The notes beneath the pieces were generated by a model. It had not been told where the DNA came from, searched no databases, and was given only the letters and a program-made list of their open reading frames with translations. A program made the position numbers and the translations under genes. From assembly GCF_028743715.1 (NCBI RefSeq), contig NZ_CP117996.1, positions 124,001-188,000 of the forward strand: 64,000 nucleotides of DNA, written 5' to 3'. The stretch is from Microbacterium sp. Clip185. GTDB lineage: Bacteria > Actinomycetota > Actinomycetes > Actinomycetales > Microbacteriaceae. This document shows, piece by piece, positions 46,275 to 54,510 of the stretch. Positions within the stretch are counted from its first letter, which is position 1. Each line of letters opens with the position of its first letter.

Positions 46275-46283
46275 ACAGGGGGG

Positions 46284-46817
46284 ATGCCTTCTCCGCAGTC
46301 GCTCGACGACGCCGATCGCCGCCTGGTCGCGGCCTGGGCGGCGGAGTGCGCCGAGCGCGTGCTCGCCCTGTTCGAGGCGGAGGCCCCCGGCGACGACCGG
46401 CCTCGCGACGCCATCGCCCGAGCTCGTGCGTACGCGCGCGGAGAGCTGGATGCGGCAGGGGAGATCAAGCGGCGCTTCGTCGCGGGCCGGGCGGCGCACG
46501 CCGTGACGAGCGCTCCGGCGGTCGCCGCGGCCCGCTCCGCGGCACAGGCGGCCGGCGTCGCCCACATGGGCGCGCACGCGCTGGGTGCGGCGGCCTATGC
46601 GGCGGTCGCGGCGGATGCGGCGGCGCCCGGTGCGTTCGACGGCGAGATCGACGCGCAGCTCGCTCTTCTCACCCCAGACACGCGCGCGGCGCTGCGCCTG
46701 TTGCCGCCGGTCGGTCGCGACGCCTCGGGGCCGTTGGCCACAGGAGGCCTGCTCGCACGGGGTCGGCTGGGTGAGGCCATCACCCGCATCCAGACGCAGA
46801 TCACCGCGACCGACTGA
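46284..46817 (+). CDS. Imm5-like putative immunity protein
   Basis: 177 residues, Ala-rich and all helical. The arrangement DRRLVAAWAAECAERVLALFE, then RDAIARARAYARGEL, AARSAAQAAGVAHMGAHALG and AAYAAVAADAAAP is the pattern of the Imm5 family of predicted immunity proteins. No toxin gene is adjacent, so the role is open. Confidence 0.6.
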   Translation: MPSPQSLDDADRRLVAAWAAECAERVLALFEAEAPGDDRPRDAIARARAYARGELDAAGEIKRRFVAGRAAHAVTSAPAVAAARSAAQAAGVAHMGAHALGAAAYAAVAADAAAPGAFDGEIDAQLALLTPDTRAALRLLPPVGRDASGPLATGGLLARGRLGEAITRIQTQITATD

Positions 46818-46875
46818 GCGGCGCGTCGCCGTCAACCCGCGAGGCAACACGGATGCTGCCGCTTACGGTCGGAGC

Positions 46876-47721
46876 ATGACCCGAGCCCTGGCCACCGTGC
46901 GTGCGCTCTGGGCGTCGACGCATCCGGGGCCCGCCCTGGTCGTGACGGTGCTCACCCTGGCGCTCGGCGTCTCGGCCGGGCTCGCACCCTGGCGCATCGC
47001 GCTGCTGACGGCCGCCGTTTTCGCCGGGCAGGTGTCGATCGGTCTGTCGAACGATGCGATCGACGCCGGCCGGGATCGGGCAGTGGGCCGCACCGACAAG
47101 CCGCTCGCTCGCGGCGAGGTCGGCCTCCGTACCGCGTGGACGGTGGCCGCCGCATCCGTCGCCTGCGCGCTGCTGCTGTCGGCTCCGCTCGGGTGGGGAT
47201 TGCTCGCCGCGCAGGCGGTGACGATCGCCTCCGCGTGGCTGTACAACGCACCGTTGAAGGCGACGCCGTTCTCGATCGTGCCGTTCCTCGTGAGCTTCGG
47301 TCTGCTGCCGTCGCTGGCCACGCTGTCGGCTGCGGCGCCTGCACTCGCGGCGCCGTGGGCGAGCGCTGCCGGCGCATCGCTGGGGGCGGCGGTGCACCTG
47401 GCCAACGTACTGCCGGATCTCGACGACGATCAGCGCACCGGCATCCGCGGTCTTCCGCATCGGATCGGAGCGCGCTGGTCGGGTGCGCTGGCGGGGGTCG
47501 GGATCATCGGCGGCGCGGCGGCGGTGCGGCTGGGTCCCGCGAGGGATGCGGCGCCGATCGTCTCGTGGCTCTTCTTCGCCGCTGTCGTCGGCGTGGCGGT
47601 CGTCGCCGTGGGATGCGCGTGGGCGCGCCGCCCCGGACGCATCGTGTTCCGTCTCGTGATGGGCGCGGCGCTCCTGCTCGCCGTCCAGCTCGTGGCGACG
47701 GGTGGATCGCTCAGCTCCTGA
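46876..47721 (+). CDS. UbiA-family prenyltransferase
   Basis: 281 residues from ATG 46876. The first Asp-rich motif is NDAIDAGRDRAVGRTDKPLA and the second is NVLPDLDDDQRTGIRGLPHR, both metal-diphosphate binding sites of UbiA proteins. About eight membrane helices. It transfers a prenyl group to an aromatic or lipid acceptor. The type III PKS operon lies 2.4 kb away on the opposite strand, making an aromatic polyketide acceptor possible. Confidence 0.9.
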   Translation: MTRALATVRALWASTHPGPALVVTVLTLALGVSAGLAPWRIALLTAAVFAGQVSIGLSNDAIDAGRDRAVGRTDKPLARGEVGLRTAWTVAAASVACALLLSAPLGWGLLAAQAVTIASAWLYNAPLKATPFSIVPFLVSFGLLPSLATLSAAAPALAAPWASAAGASLGAAVHLANVLPDLDDDQRTGIRGLPHRIGARWSGALAGVGIIGGAAAVRLGPARDAAPIVSWLFFAAVVGVAVVAVGCAWARRPGRIVFRLVMGAALLLAVQLVATGGSLSS

Positions 47722-47727
47722 GCGGTT

Positions 47728-48246
47728 CTACCCGGCGCACTCGCGCGATTCGTCCGTGATGATCCACGACGACGCGTCGCGGTGCATGACGACGGTGCCG
47801 CAATCGCCCGATGCCCCATAGGTGACGAACAGTGTGGCGTCCGTGGCCGTCTCCGACTGCACCTGCACGTCGACGTCGGCGCTCTGCCCGGTGGCGCGGT
47901 AGAGCTCCGAGGTCGCCTGGATCATCTCCTCGCAGGTCGTGAGGGCGAGACCGTTCTGATTGAGCTCGGCGAGCATCCGCTCCGCCAGAGCGGGAGAGAG
48001 CGCCGCGCACGCCGCGGCGGGGTCGGGCGTCCGGGTGGCCTGGAACCAGGCGCGGAAACTCTCGACGGGGCCGCCGGCGGCATCATCGGATGCGGCGGGA
48101 GTGGGCGGGGTGGACGGTGCCGGCGTGGTGATCGCGCTCGGCGATTCCGCCGGCTCGGGCGGGTCGCTCGGTGCCGCGGTGCAGGCTGTCAACACCAGCG
48201 CCGCCGCGGCCAGGGTCAGCGTGCCGAGGATTCCGAACCGTCGCAT
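47728..48246 (-). CDS. Secreted lipoprotein of unknown function
   Basis: 172 residues from ATG 48246 (GTG 48252 also possible). A signal peptide ends in the lipobox VLTAC, followed by a Pro/Ser/Thr-rich tether (about 25-60) and a small domain with AWFQATRTPDPAAACAALS and CEEMIQATSELY. Three Cys in the domain may form disulfides. Function unknown. Confidence 0.82.
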   Translation of the reverse strand: MRRFGILGTLTLAAAALVLTACTAAPSDPPEPAESPSAITTPAPSTPPTPAASDDAAGGPVESFRAWFQATRTPDPAAACAALSPALAERMLAELNQNGLALTTCEEMIQATSELYRATGQSADVDVQVQSETATDATLFVTYGASGDCGTVVMHRDASSWIITDESRECAG

Positions 48247-48303
48247 ACTCACGGATGAATGCTGTCAGATCGGCTGGCCCGCCGCCGGTGCCTGTGGGCA
48301 ACC

Positions 48304-49434
48304 TCAGCCGGCGTCGGCGTCGAAACCCATCGCATAGGCGCGCGTGAGCACGGCCCCGACCGGACTGTGCAGCAGCATCCCGAGCGTCCCGCCGCGGATG
48401 CGGTGGGCCACCGCACCGGCCGGGCGTCCGAGCGCGGTGTTCACGCTCGCCATCGCGGCCGCGATCCGCGCGGAGCGCACGCGGCGCCGCTCCCAGCGAG
48501 CGAGATCTGCGGAGGCGGGAGTTCCGGTGCGGATCCCCTCGGCGACGATCGGGGCGAGTGTCGCCGCGTCCAGCAGGCCGAGGTTCATGCCCTGACCGCC
48601 GATCGGGCTCACCTCGTGCGCCGCGTCGCCGACGACGATCAGGCCGCCCCGCCGGAGGCGCGGTGCGACGAGACGTCGAACCCGGAAGGCCGTGACGACC
48701 TCCATCCGGTCGGCGGCCTCATCCTCGCCGCGCTCGCGCAGGGCGCGCCGCATCCGCTCATAACGAGCGTCGGGCTCGTCCGGGCCCCCTTCCGCGTCGT
48801 GCAGCACGAAACGGCGGCCGGAGCCGGGGAGCGGGAAGGACTCCATGACGCCGGCGGCGTCGAGTCGGATCACCGCCACCGGGTCGGAGGCGCTGAGCGT
48901 CGTGTCGGTCATGAGGTAGCGGTCGCGGTACTCGTGCACCCGCAGCGCGGCGGAGCGGTACGCGAGCGACCGGCCGCCCCAGCCGCTGGCGACGATGACG
49001 AGCCGCGCGGCGAGATCGCGTCCGTCGGCCGTACGCACCCGCATCCGGTCGCCGTCGTGGTGCACGGTGGTCACCGTGATCCCGCGCTCGACGGGCCCGG
49101 CGAGATCGGCCAGCACGCCTTCGGTCATGCGCTGGGGCAGGGTTGCGACGAAGGGGAAGCGCGCGGACAGGCGGCGAAAGTCCACTGCGCCCAGCAGCCG
49201 TCCGCCGGTGCGTGCCTCACCGCGTTCGACGCGCACGGCGTCCTCGAGCAGCCGCGCCGTCGCGCCGGAGGCCTCGAGTGCTGCGAGCGTCGGCGGATGA
49301 ATGCCGATCGCCCGTGTGCCGTCGCCCTGGCCGGGACGCTTCTCGAGCGCGGTGACATCCACCCCGAGCCGGCGCAGCTCCGCCGTGAGTAGCAGCCCGA
49401 CCGGACCCGCGCCGACGACGACGACGTCAGGCAC
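48304..49434 (-). CDS. FAD-dependent aromatic monooxygenase (UbiH/PHBH type)
   Basis: 376 residues from GTG 49434. The FAD motif VVVVGAGPVGLLLTAELRRLG opens the protein. The second FAD signature GLIVVGDAAHEVSPIGGQGM follows, with the DG-like middle motif less clear. It hydroxylates aromatic rings. It is the third gene of a type III PKS-methyltransferase-monooxygenase operon, overlapping the methyltransferase by eight bases, and matches the place of SrsC in the Streptomyces phenolic-lipid operon. Confidence 0.88.
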   Translation of the reverse strand: MPDVVVVGAGPVGLLLTAELRRLGVDVTALEKRPGQGDGTRAIGIHPPTLAALEASGATARLLEDAVRVERGEARTGGRLLGAVDFRRLSARFPFVATLPQRMTEGVLADLAGPVERGITVTTVHHDGDRMRVRTADGRDLAARLVIVASGWGGRSLAYRSAALRVHEYRDRYLMTDTTLSASDPVAVIRLDAAGVMESFPLPGSGRRFVLHDAEGGPDEPDARYERMRRALRERGEDEAADRMEVVTAFRVRRLVAPRLRRGGLIVVGDAAHEVSPIGGQGMNLGLLDAATLAPIVAEGIRTGTPASADLARWERRRVRSARIAAAMASVNTALGRPAGAVAHRIRGGTLGMLLHSPVGAVLTRAYAMGFDADAG

Positions 49435-50119
49435 GTGCGTCCCTGACGGCCAGCACCCGGAAGCGGGCGGGGCGCTCGACGCGCCATCCCTCGGGCAGGC
49501 GCGCCGCGAGCTCGGCGGCTCGATAGCTGCGCCGGATGGAGCGGAGCCCGTCGGTGCGCAGGAAGGTGCCGGGGGCCAGAGGCAGGATGCCGGCGTTGTA
49601 GAGCGCGTACGCCAAGCGCCCCCGCTCGATGTCGCCGTGCAGGACGAGGCCGGTCGACAGCGCGGCGGAGTCGTCGACGAACGCGGCGAGCTGCCTCGCA
49701 TCCAGATGGTGCAGCACATGGTTCGAGAGCACCGCGTCGAAGCGCTCACCGTTCTCGCGCAGGGCGCCGGAGTCGGTGCAGACGAAGGACACATCGGATG
49801 CGGTACGTGCCGCCGCGGCCTCGATGGCGCGCGGGTCGGGATCCGCGCCGATCCACTGCACCCGCAGTCCGTCGGCGCGGGCGAGCGCGGCCAGGTGCGC
49901 CGCCACATCCCCGCCGCCGCATCCCAGATCCAGCACGCGCGCCGGGCGTTCGAGGCCGGCCAGATAGGGACGGAGCGTCCGCCGGTAGACACCGGCCCAC
50001 CCCGCGACCAGCCGGTTCACGAGACCGAAGCGGCGATACGTGGCCGCGAGCAGTCGTGGGTCGCAGTCCGGGTCGTCCATCAGTTCGCCCAGCGACGTGT
50101 CGCGCTCCGCGAGGTTCAC
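49427..50119 (-). CDS. SAM-dependent methyltransferase of the polyketide operon
   Basis: 230 residues, GTG start overlapping the polyketide synthase stop. Motif I is RVLDLGCGGGDVAAHLAAL, with FDAVLSNHVLHHLD following. It is a soluble class I enzyme, unlike SrsB, which is a membrane isoprenylcysteine-type methyltransferase, so it is an analogue rather than homologue. It likely O- or C-methylates the polyketide phenol. Confidence 0.88.
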   Translation of the reverse strand: MNLAERDTSLGELMDDPDCDPRLLAATYRRFGLVNRLVAGWAGVYRRTLRPYLAGLERPARVLDLGCGGGDVAAHLAALARADGLRVQWIGADPDPRAIEAAAARTASDVSFVCTDSGALRENGERFDAVLSNHVLHHLDARQLAAFVDDSAALSTGLVLHGDIERGRLAYALYNAGILPLAPGTFLRTDGLRSIRRSYRAAELAARLPEGWRVERPARFRVLAVRDARA

Positions 50120-51198
50120 GCGTCGCCTCGCACGAGCAGACGCCCCGACTCGACCGTGAGGCCGGGGCCGAAGGCCAACAGCCCCAGAGTCGTGCCGTCG
50201 GCGAGGGCGGGATCGCGCCGCATCCGGTCGAGGATGAACAGCACGGTCGCGCTGGACATGTTGCCGAACGCGCGCAGCACCTCGCGCGAGGGGGCCATCT
50301 GCTCCTCGGTGAGTCCGAGTCCGGTGGCCACCCGGTCCAGCACGCTGCGCCCGCCCGGGTGGATCGCCCACGCGGTGGCGCCGTCGAGGTATGCGACCGC
50401 ATCGGCGACCTCGCGGCCCACGATGCGGGGAACCTCGGGCGTCAGCGTCATCTCGAAGCCGTGGTCGCCGACGGTCCAGACCATGTCGTGCTCGCCGTCG
50501 TCGCTGAGCGCCGTGCGGAACTCGTCGAGCTCGAAGCGGCGCCCCGCGTACTCCCGCGAGGTCACCACGGCCGCCGCCGCGCCGTCGGCGAAGAGGGATG
50601 CGGCGACGATCTGCTCCGGGTCGTCGCTGACGCGCAGGTGCAGTGAGCACAGTTCCGCGCACGCGACGAGCACGACGGCGCCCGGCTGCGCGACGGCGAT
50701 GCGGTGCGCCGCGCGCAGCGCCGGCACGGCCGCCGCGCAGCCGACGAATCCGTGGTGGTAGCGCTCGGTCTCCGGGCGCAGGCCCAGATCGCGCACGAGC
50801 AGCATGTCGGGGCCGGGGGCGAACAGCCCGGTGCAGCTGACGGTGATGACGTGCGTCACCTCGCCGGGCGCGACCCCGGCATCGGTCAGCGCCGCTCGGC
50901 CCGCCCGCGCGAACAGGTCGGGGACGAGTCGGCGGAACTCGGCGTTTCTTGCGGCGGTGCCGGGGTCCAGAATCCGGTCGCCCTCACGCACCGCGAGAGC
51001 CTCCGGCGGGGCGTCGCCGGTGAGCGATGCCAGCACCGTGTGGCGCGTGTCGATGGCCGCGGCGTCGAAGGCGGCGCCGAGGATCCGTTGCGCGCGGCGG
51101 TCGAGGCCCGGCTGCATGAGGAAGAGGTCGCGGATCTGCGACTGGGTGAGCCGGGTGTCGGGCACGGCCGTGCCCACCCCGACGATGCTCGGGACCAT
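50116..51198 (-). CDS. Type III polyketide synthase
   Basis: 360 residues. The catalytic triad is Cys122 in SCTGLFAPGPD, His280 in AIHPGG and Asn313 in FGNMSSAT. The fold markers GFVGCAAAVPALRAAHRIA and ASLFADGAAAAVV match chalcone-synthase-like enzymes. It condenses an acyl-CoA starter with malonyl-CoA to give alkylresorcinols, pyrones or tetrahydroxynaphthalene. As first gene of an operon with a methyltransferase and monooxygenase, a modified phenolic lipid or quinone product is likely. Confidence 0.95.
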   Translation of the reverse strand: MVPSIVGVGTAVPDTRLTQSQIRDLFLMQPGLDRRAQRILGAAFDAAAIDTRHTVLASLTGDAPPEALAVREGDRILDPGTAARNAEFRRLVPDLFARAGRAALTDAGVAPGEVTHVITVSCTGLFAPGPDMLLVRDLGLRPETERYHHGFVGCAAAVPALRAAHRIAVAQPGAVVLVACAELCSLHLRVSDDPEQIVAASLFADGAAAAVVTSREYAGRRFELDEFRTALSDDGEHDMVWTVGDHGFEMTLTPEVPRIVGREVADAVAYLDGATAWAIHPGGRSVLDRVATGLGLTEEQMAPSREVLRAFGNMSSATVLFILDRMRRDPALADGTTLGLLAFGPGLTVESGRLLVRGDA

Positions 51199-51307
51199 GC
51201 CTCACGATAGGCACGTCCGGTGTCGAGGTGTCGCAGGCTGGTGCCCGGATGTGGCGGCGTCTAGAGTGCCCCGCCCCTGCCCGTCGCGGGTGTCGCGCGC
51301 CGAAACC

Positions 51308-51363
51308 ACAGCTCGCCTGTCACAGATCGAGCGCGGAGCGTCGATCTGTGACAGGCGAGCTGT
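51308..51363. terminator. Perfect 23-bp inverted repeat hairpin
   Basis: ACAGCTCGCCTGTCACAGAT plus CGA pairs exactly with its complement across a 10-base loop (GCGCGGAGCG). It lies between the nitroreductase stop and the polyketide synthase start, both leftward, so it should terminate the nitroreductase transcript. Confidence 0.8.
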
Positions 51364-51395
51364 AGGGGGTCCGTAACGGAAAGGCCCAGAGGGGG

Positions 51396-51977
51396 TCAGT
51401 CGTTGACGACGACCGACTCCTCGATCGGGCGGCGCACGCGAGGGGCGCGCTCGCCGTCACGGGCGAACTCGGGGGCGTCCTCGATGGTGCCGTGGTTGCC
51501 GACGGCCATGATCGAGAAGGGCGTGAACTCGGGCGCGAGGTCGAAGGCCTCGGAGACGGCAGCCGCGTCGAAGCCGGTGAGCTGGTGGGTGTACAGACCG
51601 TTGGCGTGGGCCTGCACGGTGAAGTGCGCGGCGGCCTGGCCGAGGTCGTAGAACGCGGAGGGGAACTGGTGCTCGCCGCGCGAGGTCTCGGCGATGAACA
51701 CTACGAGTGCGCCGGCGGGGGCGGCCCACGCCTGGTTGAACTCGACCATGCTGGCGACGACCTTCGCGTGGGTCTCGGTGCCGCGGCGGGCCACGATGAA
51801 GCGCCAGGGCTGGTTGTTGTAGGCGGAGGGCGACCAGCGGGCGGCCTCGAGTGCGCCGCGCAGGGCGTCCTCGTCGATCGGGGTCACGCTGTCGTAGGCG
51901 CGGGTGCTCCAGCGCTGCGAGAGCACGTCGAGAATGGGCGCGTCGGTGGGGGCGGTGCGGTCGAGAGTGTCAGACAT
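51396..51977 (-). CDS. Nitroreductase-family flavoprotein
   Basis: 193 residues from ATG 51977, with GAGGAG upstream. The FMN-binding RWSTRAYDSVTPIDEDALRG and ARWSPSAYNNQPWRFIVA are typical. C-terminal PFSIMAVGNHG completes the fold. It reduces nitro or quinone compounds using NAD(P)H. Confidence 0.92.
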   Translation of the reverse strand: MSDTLDRTAPTDAPILDVLSQRWSTRAYDSVTPIDEDALRGALEAARWSPSAYNNQPWRFIVARRGTETHAKVVASMVEFNQAWAAPAGALVVFIAETSRGEHQFPSAFYDLGQAAAHFTVQAHANGLYTHQLTGFDAAAVSEAFDLAPEFTPFSIMAVGNHGTIEDAPEFARDGERAPRVRRPIEESVVVND

Positions 51978-52142
51978 GAGGATCTCCTCGGGGTCGAATA
52001 TGCGGGGGGACGTCATCGGCCCGATCCATGCAACGGTATACAGAGGCGGAATGTTCCCGGATCCGTGTCGGGTGTGAATGTGGAAAGAACTTCACGGCGC
52101 CGACCACGCGGCGCCGGCATCCGGGCGTCCTACCGTGGACGC

Positions 52143-52610
52143 ATGGTGATCGCGACAGCCGATGTGTACGACGAGCGGGGTGAGCAGCTCGACTCGCTCG
52201 CGCTGCAGCTGCGCGACCTGGGCGGAAGGCGGGCGTTCGACGGTCCGGTACGCACGGTGCGCTGCCACCGTGACAACGCACTCGTGAAATCGGTGCTGCA
52301 GACGCCGGGAGACGGCGCCGTGCTCGTCATCGACGGCGCCGGTTCGCTCGAGTCCGCGCTCGTGGGCGACATCATTGCGGGCGCCGCGGTCGAGAACGGC
52401 TGGGCCGGCATCATCGTGTTCGGTGCCGTCAGGGATGCGGCCGTGCTCGCGACCCTCCCTCTCGGAGTGAAGGCCCTCGGCACCAACCCCCGCAAGAGCG
52501 CGAAGGACGGTGTGGGCGAGGTGGACGTCGCGGTCGAGATCGCAGGCGTCGTGTTCGCCCCCGGCCGCCGCGTCTGGGCCGACGAGGACGGCGTGCTCGT
52601 CGAGCGCTGA
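52143..52610 (+). CDS. RraA-family protein
   Basis: 155 residues. The sequence from IATADVYDERGEQLDSL through GDGAVLVIDGAGSLESALVGD and GAAVENGWAGIIVFGAVRD to LGVKALGTNPRKS is that of RraA. RraA inhibits RNase E in E. coli; in actinobacteria related proteins may instead be 4-hydroxy-4-methyl-2-oxoglutarate aldolases. The fold is certain, the activity is not. Confidence 0.9.
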   Translation: MVIATADVYDERGEQLDSLALQLRDLGGRRAFDGPVRTVRCHRDNALVKSVLQTPGDGAVLVIDGAGSLESALVGDIIAGAAVENGWAGIIVFGAVRDAAVLATLPLGVKALGTNPRKSAKDGVGEVDVAVEIAGVVFAPGRRVWADEDGVLVER

Positions 52611-52679
52611 TCCGCATCCGCCCTCGACAGTCGCGCGCCGCGGGAGCAAGCTGAGGCGTGACGATCGAGGGGGATCACG

Positions 52680-53063
52680 ATGTTCACACCGGATGCCGCG
52701 TTCAGCGGTTTCAGCATCGACGACACGGATGCGGCCCGCACGTTCTACGGCGACGTGCTCGGCCTCACGGTCGTCGACAACCCCATGGGCTTCTTGGAGC
52801 TCGAGCTCTCGTCGGGGGCGCGCGTGCTGCTGTACACGAAACCGAACCACGAGCCCGCGAGCTACACCGTGCTCAACTTCCCCGTCGCCGACATCGATGA
52901 TGCCGTCGACGACCTCCGCGCCCGAGGGGTGGAGACGAAGATCTACGCCGACGAGCAGTTCGCCACCGACGAGCGCGGCATCATGCGCGGCGGCGGGTAC
53001 GGCCCCGACATCGCGTGGTTCACCGACCCCGCCGGCAACGTGCTGGCGGTGCTGCAGACCTGA
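52680..53063 (+). CDS. VOC-family (glyoxalase-like) protein
   Basis: 127 residues. One vicinal-oxygen-chelate domain with AFSGFSIDDTDAARTFYGDV at the start and WFTDPAGNVLAVLQ at the end. Too small and generic for a substrate call. Six bases separate it from the convergent G6PDH gene. Confidence 0.88.
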   Translation: MFTPDAAFSGFSIDDTDAARTFYGDVLGLTVVDNPMGFLELELSSGARVLLYTKPNHEPASYTVLNFPVADIDDAVDDLRARGVETKIYADEQFATDERGIMRGGGYGPDIAWFTDPAGNVLAVLQT

Positions 53064-53069
53064 CGCGGC

Positions 53070-54434
53070 TCAGGGCAGCTGCGGCCAGGCGGCAGGGCCG
53101 GTCGATCCTGCCGGGTACTCGTCCAGCGGCGTCTCGCCGCGTCGCCACGCGTCCAGCACCGGCTGCACGATGCGCCAGCACTGCTCGGCCGCGTCGCCGC
53201 GGACGGCGAGAGCCGCATCCTGGTCGAGGATGCTGGAGAGCACCTCGCTGTAGGCGAGGAGTGCGCCGTCGCCGAGCGTCACCTCCACGTCCTCCCGCAC
53301 GAGTGAGAAGGGCTCCTCGTTGCCGTTGACGTTCAGGCCGAGCGAGATCTTGTCGGGACCGAGCGAGAACCGCAGGGTGGACCCGGGAGCATGTCCGGTG
53401 AAGCCGGCCGGCAGATGGCGCACCGGCCGGAACGTCAGCACGATCTCGGTGTCCTTGCGTCCGAGTGCCTTGCCCGAGCGCAGGGTGAAGGGCACGCCCT
53501 CCCACCGTGCCGTGCGAACCTCGAGGGTGACCTCCGCGAGCGTCTCGGTCTGGCGCGCGGGGTCGACCCCCTGCTCATCGGCGTAGGCGGGAAGCTCTTC
53601 GTCGCCGACCGTGCCGGCCGTGTAGCGGGCGCGGCGGGCGGAGCGCACGGCGTTGTCCTCCCACAGCGATGTGGCCCGCAGCACCGCCGCGGTCGCATCC
53701 CGCAGGTCCGTCTCGTGCAGTGTCGCCGGGGGCTCCATCGCCACGATCGCCATCACCTGCAGCAGGTGGCTCTGGATCATGTCGATCAGGGCACCCGCCT
53801 GGTCGTAGTAGCCCGCGCGGTCCTCGAGCCCCAGCGTCTCGTCGAAGCGGATGACGACGGACTCGACGTCCTCGGCAGACCAGGCCGGCTCGAACAGCCG
53901 GTTGGCGAAGCGCAGGCCCAGTACGTTGAGCACGGTGGAGCGGCCGAGGAAGTGATCGACGCGGAAGATCTGGTTCTCCGGCACCACCCGGCGCAAGGTC
54001 TCGTTCAGCGACCGGGCGCTCGCCTCATCCGTGCCGAAGGGCTTCTCGAGTGCGAGCGTGAGCCCTTCGGGCACATCCATGCCCGCCAACTGCTCGCAGG
54101 CTGCCTCGGCGACCTGCGGCGGGACGGCGAAGTAGAACACCGGGCGACCCTCGACCGCATCCAGCACGCGCTTCAGGTCGTCGGCGTCGGTCGGGTCGGC
54201 CACGATGTAGCGCGCGTCCGCGACGAGACGATCCACCGCCTCGCCGTGCCCCTCGCCGACCCCCGCCTTCAGCAGGTCGCGCCACTGTGTGTCGCTGAGC
54301 TTGCGGCGGGCGGCGCCGAGCAGGTGCACGGTGCGTCCGGGTTCTCGATCCAGCAGCTGGGCGAGAGCGGGAAGCAGCAGCCGGGAGGTGAGGTCGCCGG
54401 TCGCGCCGAAGATGACGAGCGTGGTGTCGGTCAC
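53070..54434 (-). CDS. zwf: Glucose-6-phosphate dehydrogenase
   Basis: 454 residues from GTG 54434. The NADP motif is FGATGDLTSRLLLPAL, the substrate/catalytic region LEKPFGTDEASA and FRVDHFLGRSTVLNVL, with the catalytic His in DHFLG. It is somewhat shorter than the ~490-510 residues of usual actinobacterial Zwf and is alone rather than in a tal-opcA cluster, so it may be a second isozyme. It makes 6-phosphogluconolactone and NADPH. Confidence 0.92.
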   Translation of the reverse strand: MTDTTLVIFGATGDLTSRLLLPALAQLLDREPGRTVHLLGAARRKLSDTQWRDLLKAGVGEGHGEAVDRLVADARYIVADPTDADDLKRVLDAVEGRPVFYFAVPPQVAEAACEQLAGMDVPEGLTLALEKPFGTDEASARSLNETLRRVVPENQIFRVDHFLGRSTVLNVLGLRFANRLFEPAWSAEDVESVVIRFDETLGLEDRAGYYDQAGALIDMIQSHLLQVMAIVAMEPPATLHETDLRDATAAVLRATSLWEDNAVRSARRARYTAGTVGDEELPAYADEQGVDPARQTETLAEVTLEVRTARWEGVPFTLRSGKALGRKDTEIVLTFRPVRHLPAGFTGHAPGSTLRFSLGPDKISLGLNVNGNEEPFSLVREDVEVTLGDGALLAYSEVLSSILDQDAALAVRGDAAEQCWRIVQPVLDAWRRGETPLDEYPAGSTGPAAWPQLP

Positions 54435-54510
54435 GCAGGCCACGTTAGTCCCCGCTATGAGTTGCCGCGCCGGACGCGGCGAAGGCTTGACGACGCGGCA
54501 TGATCGGAGC

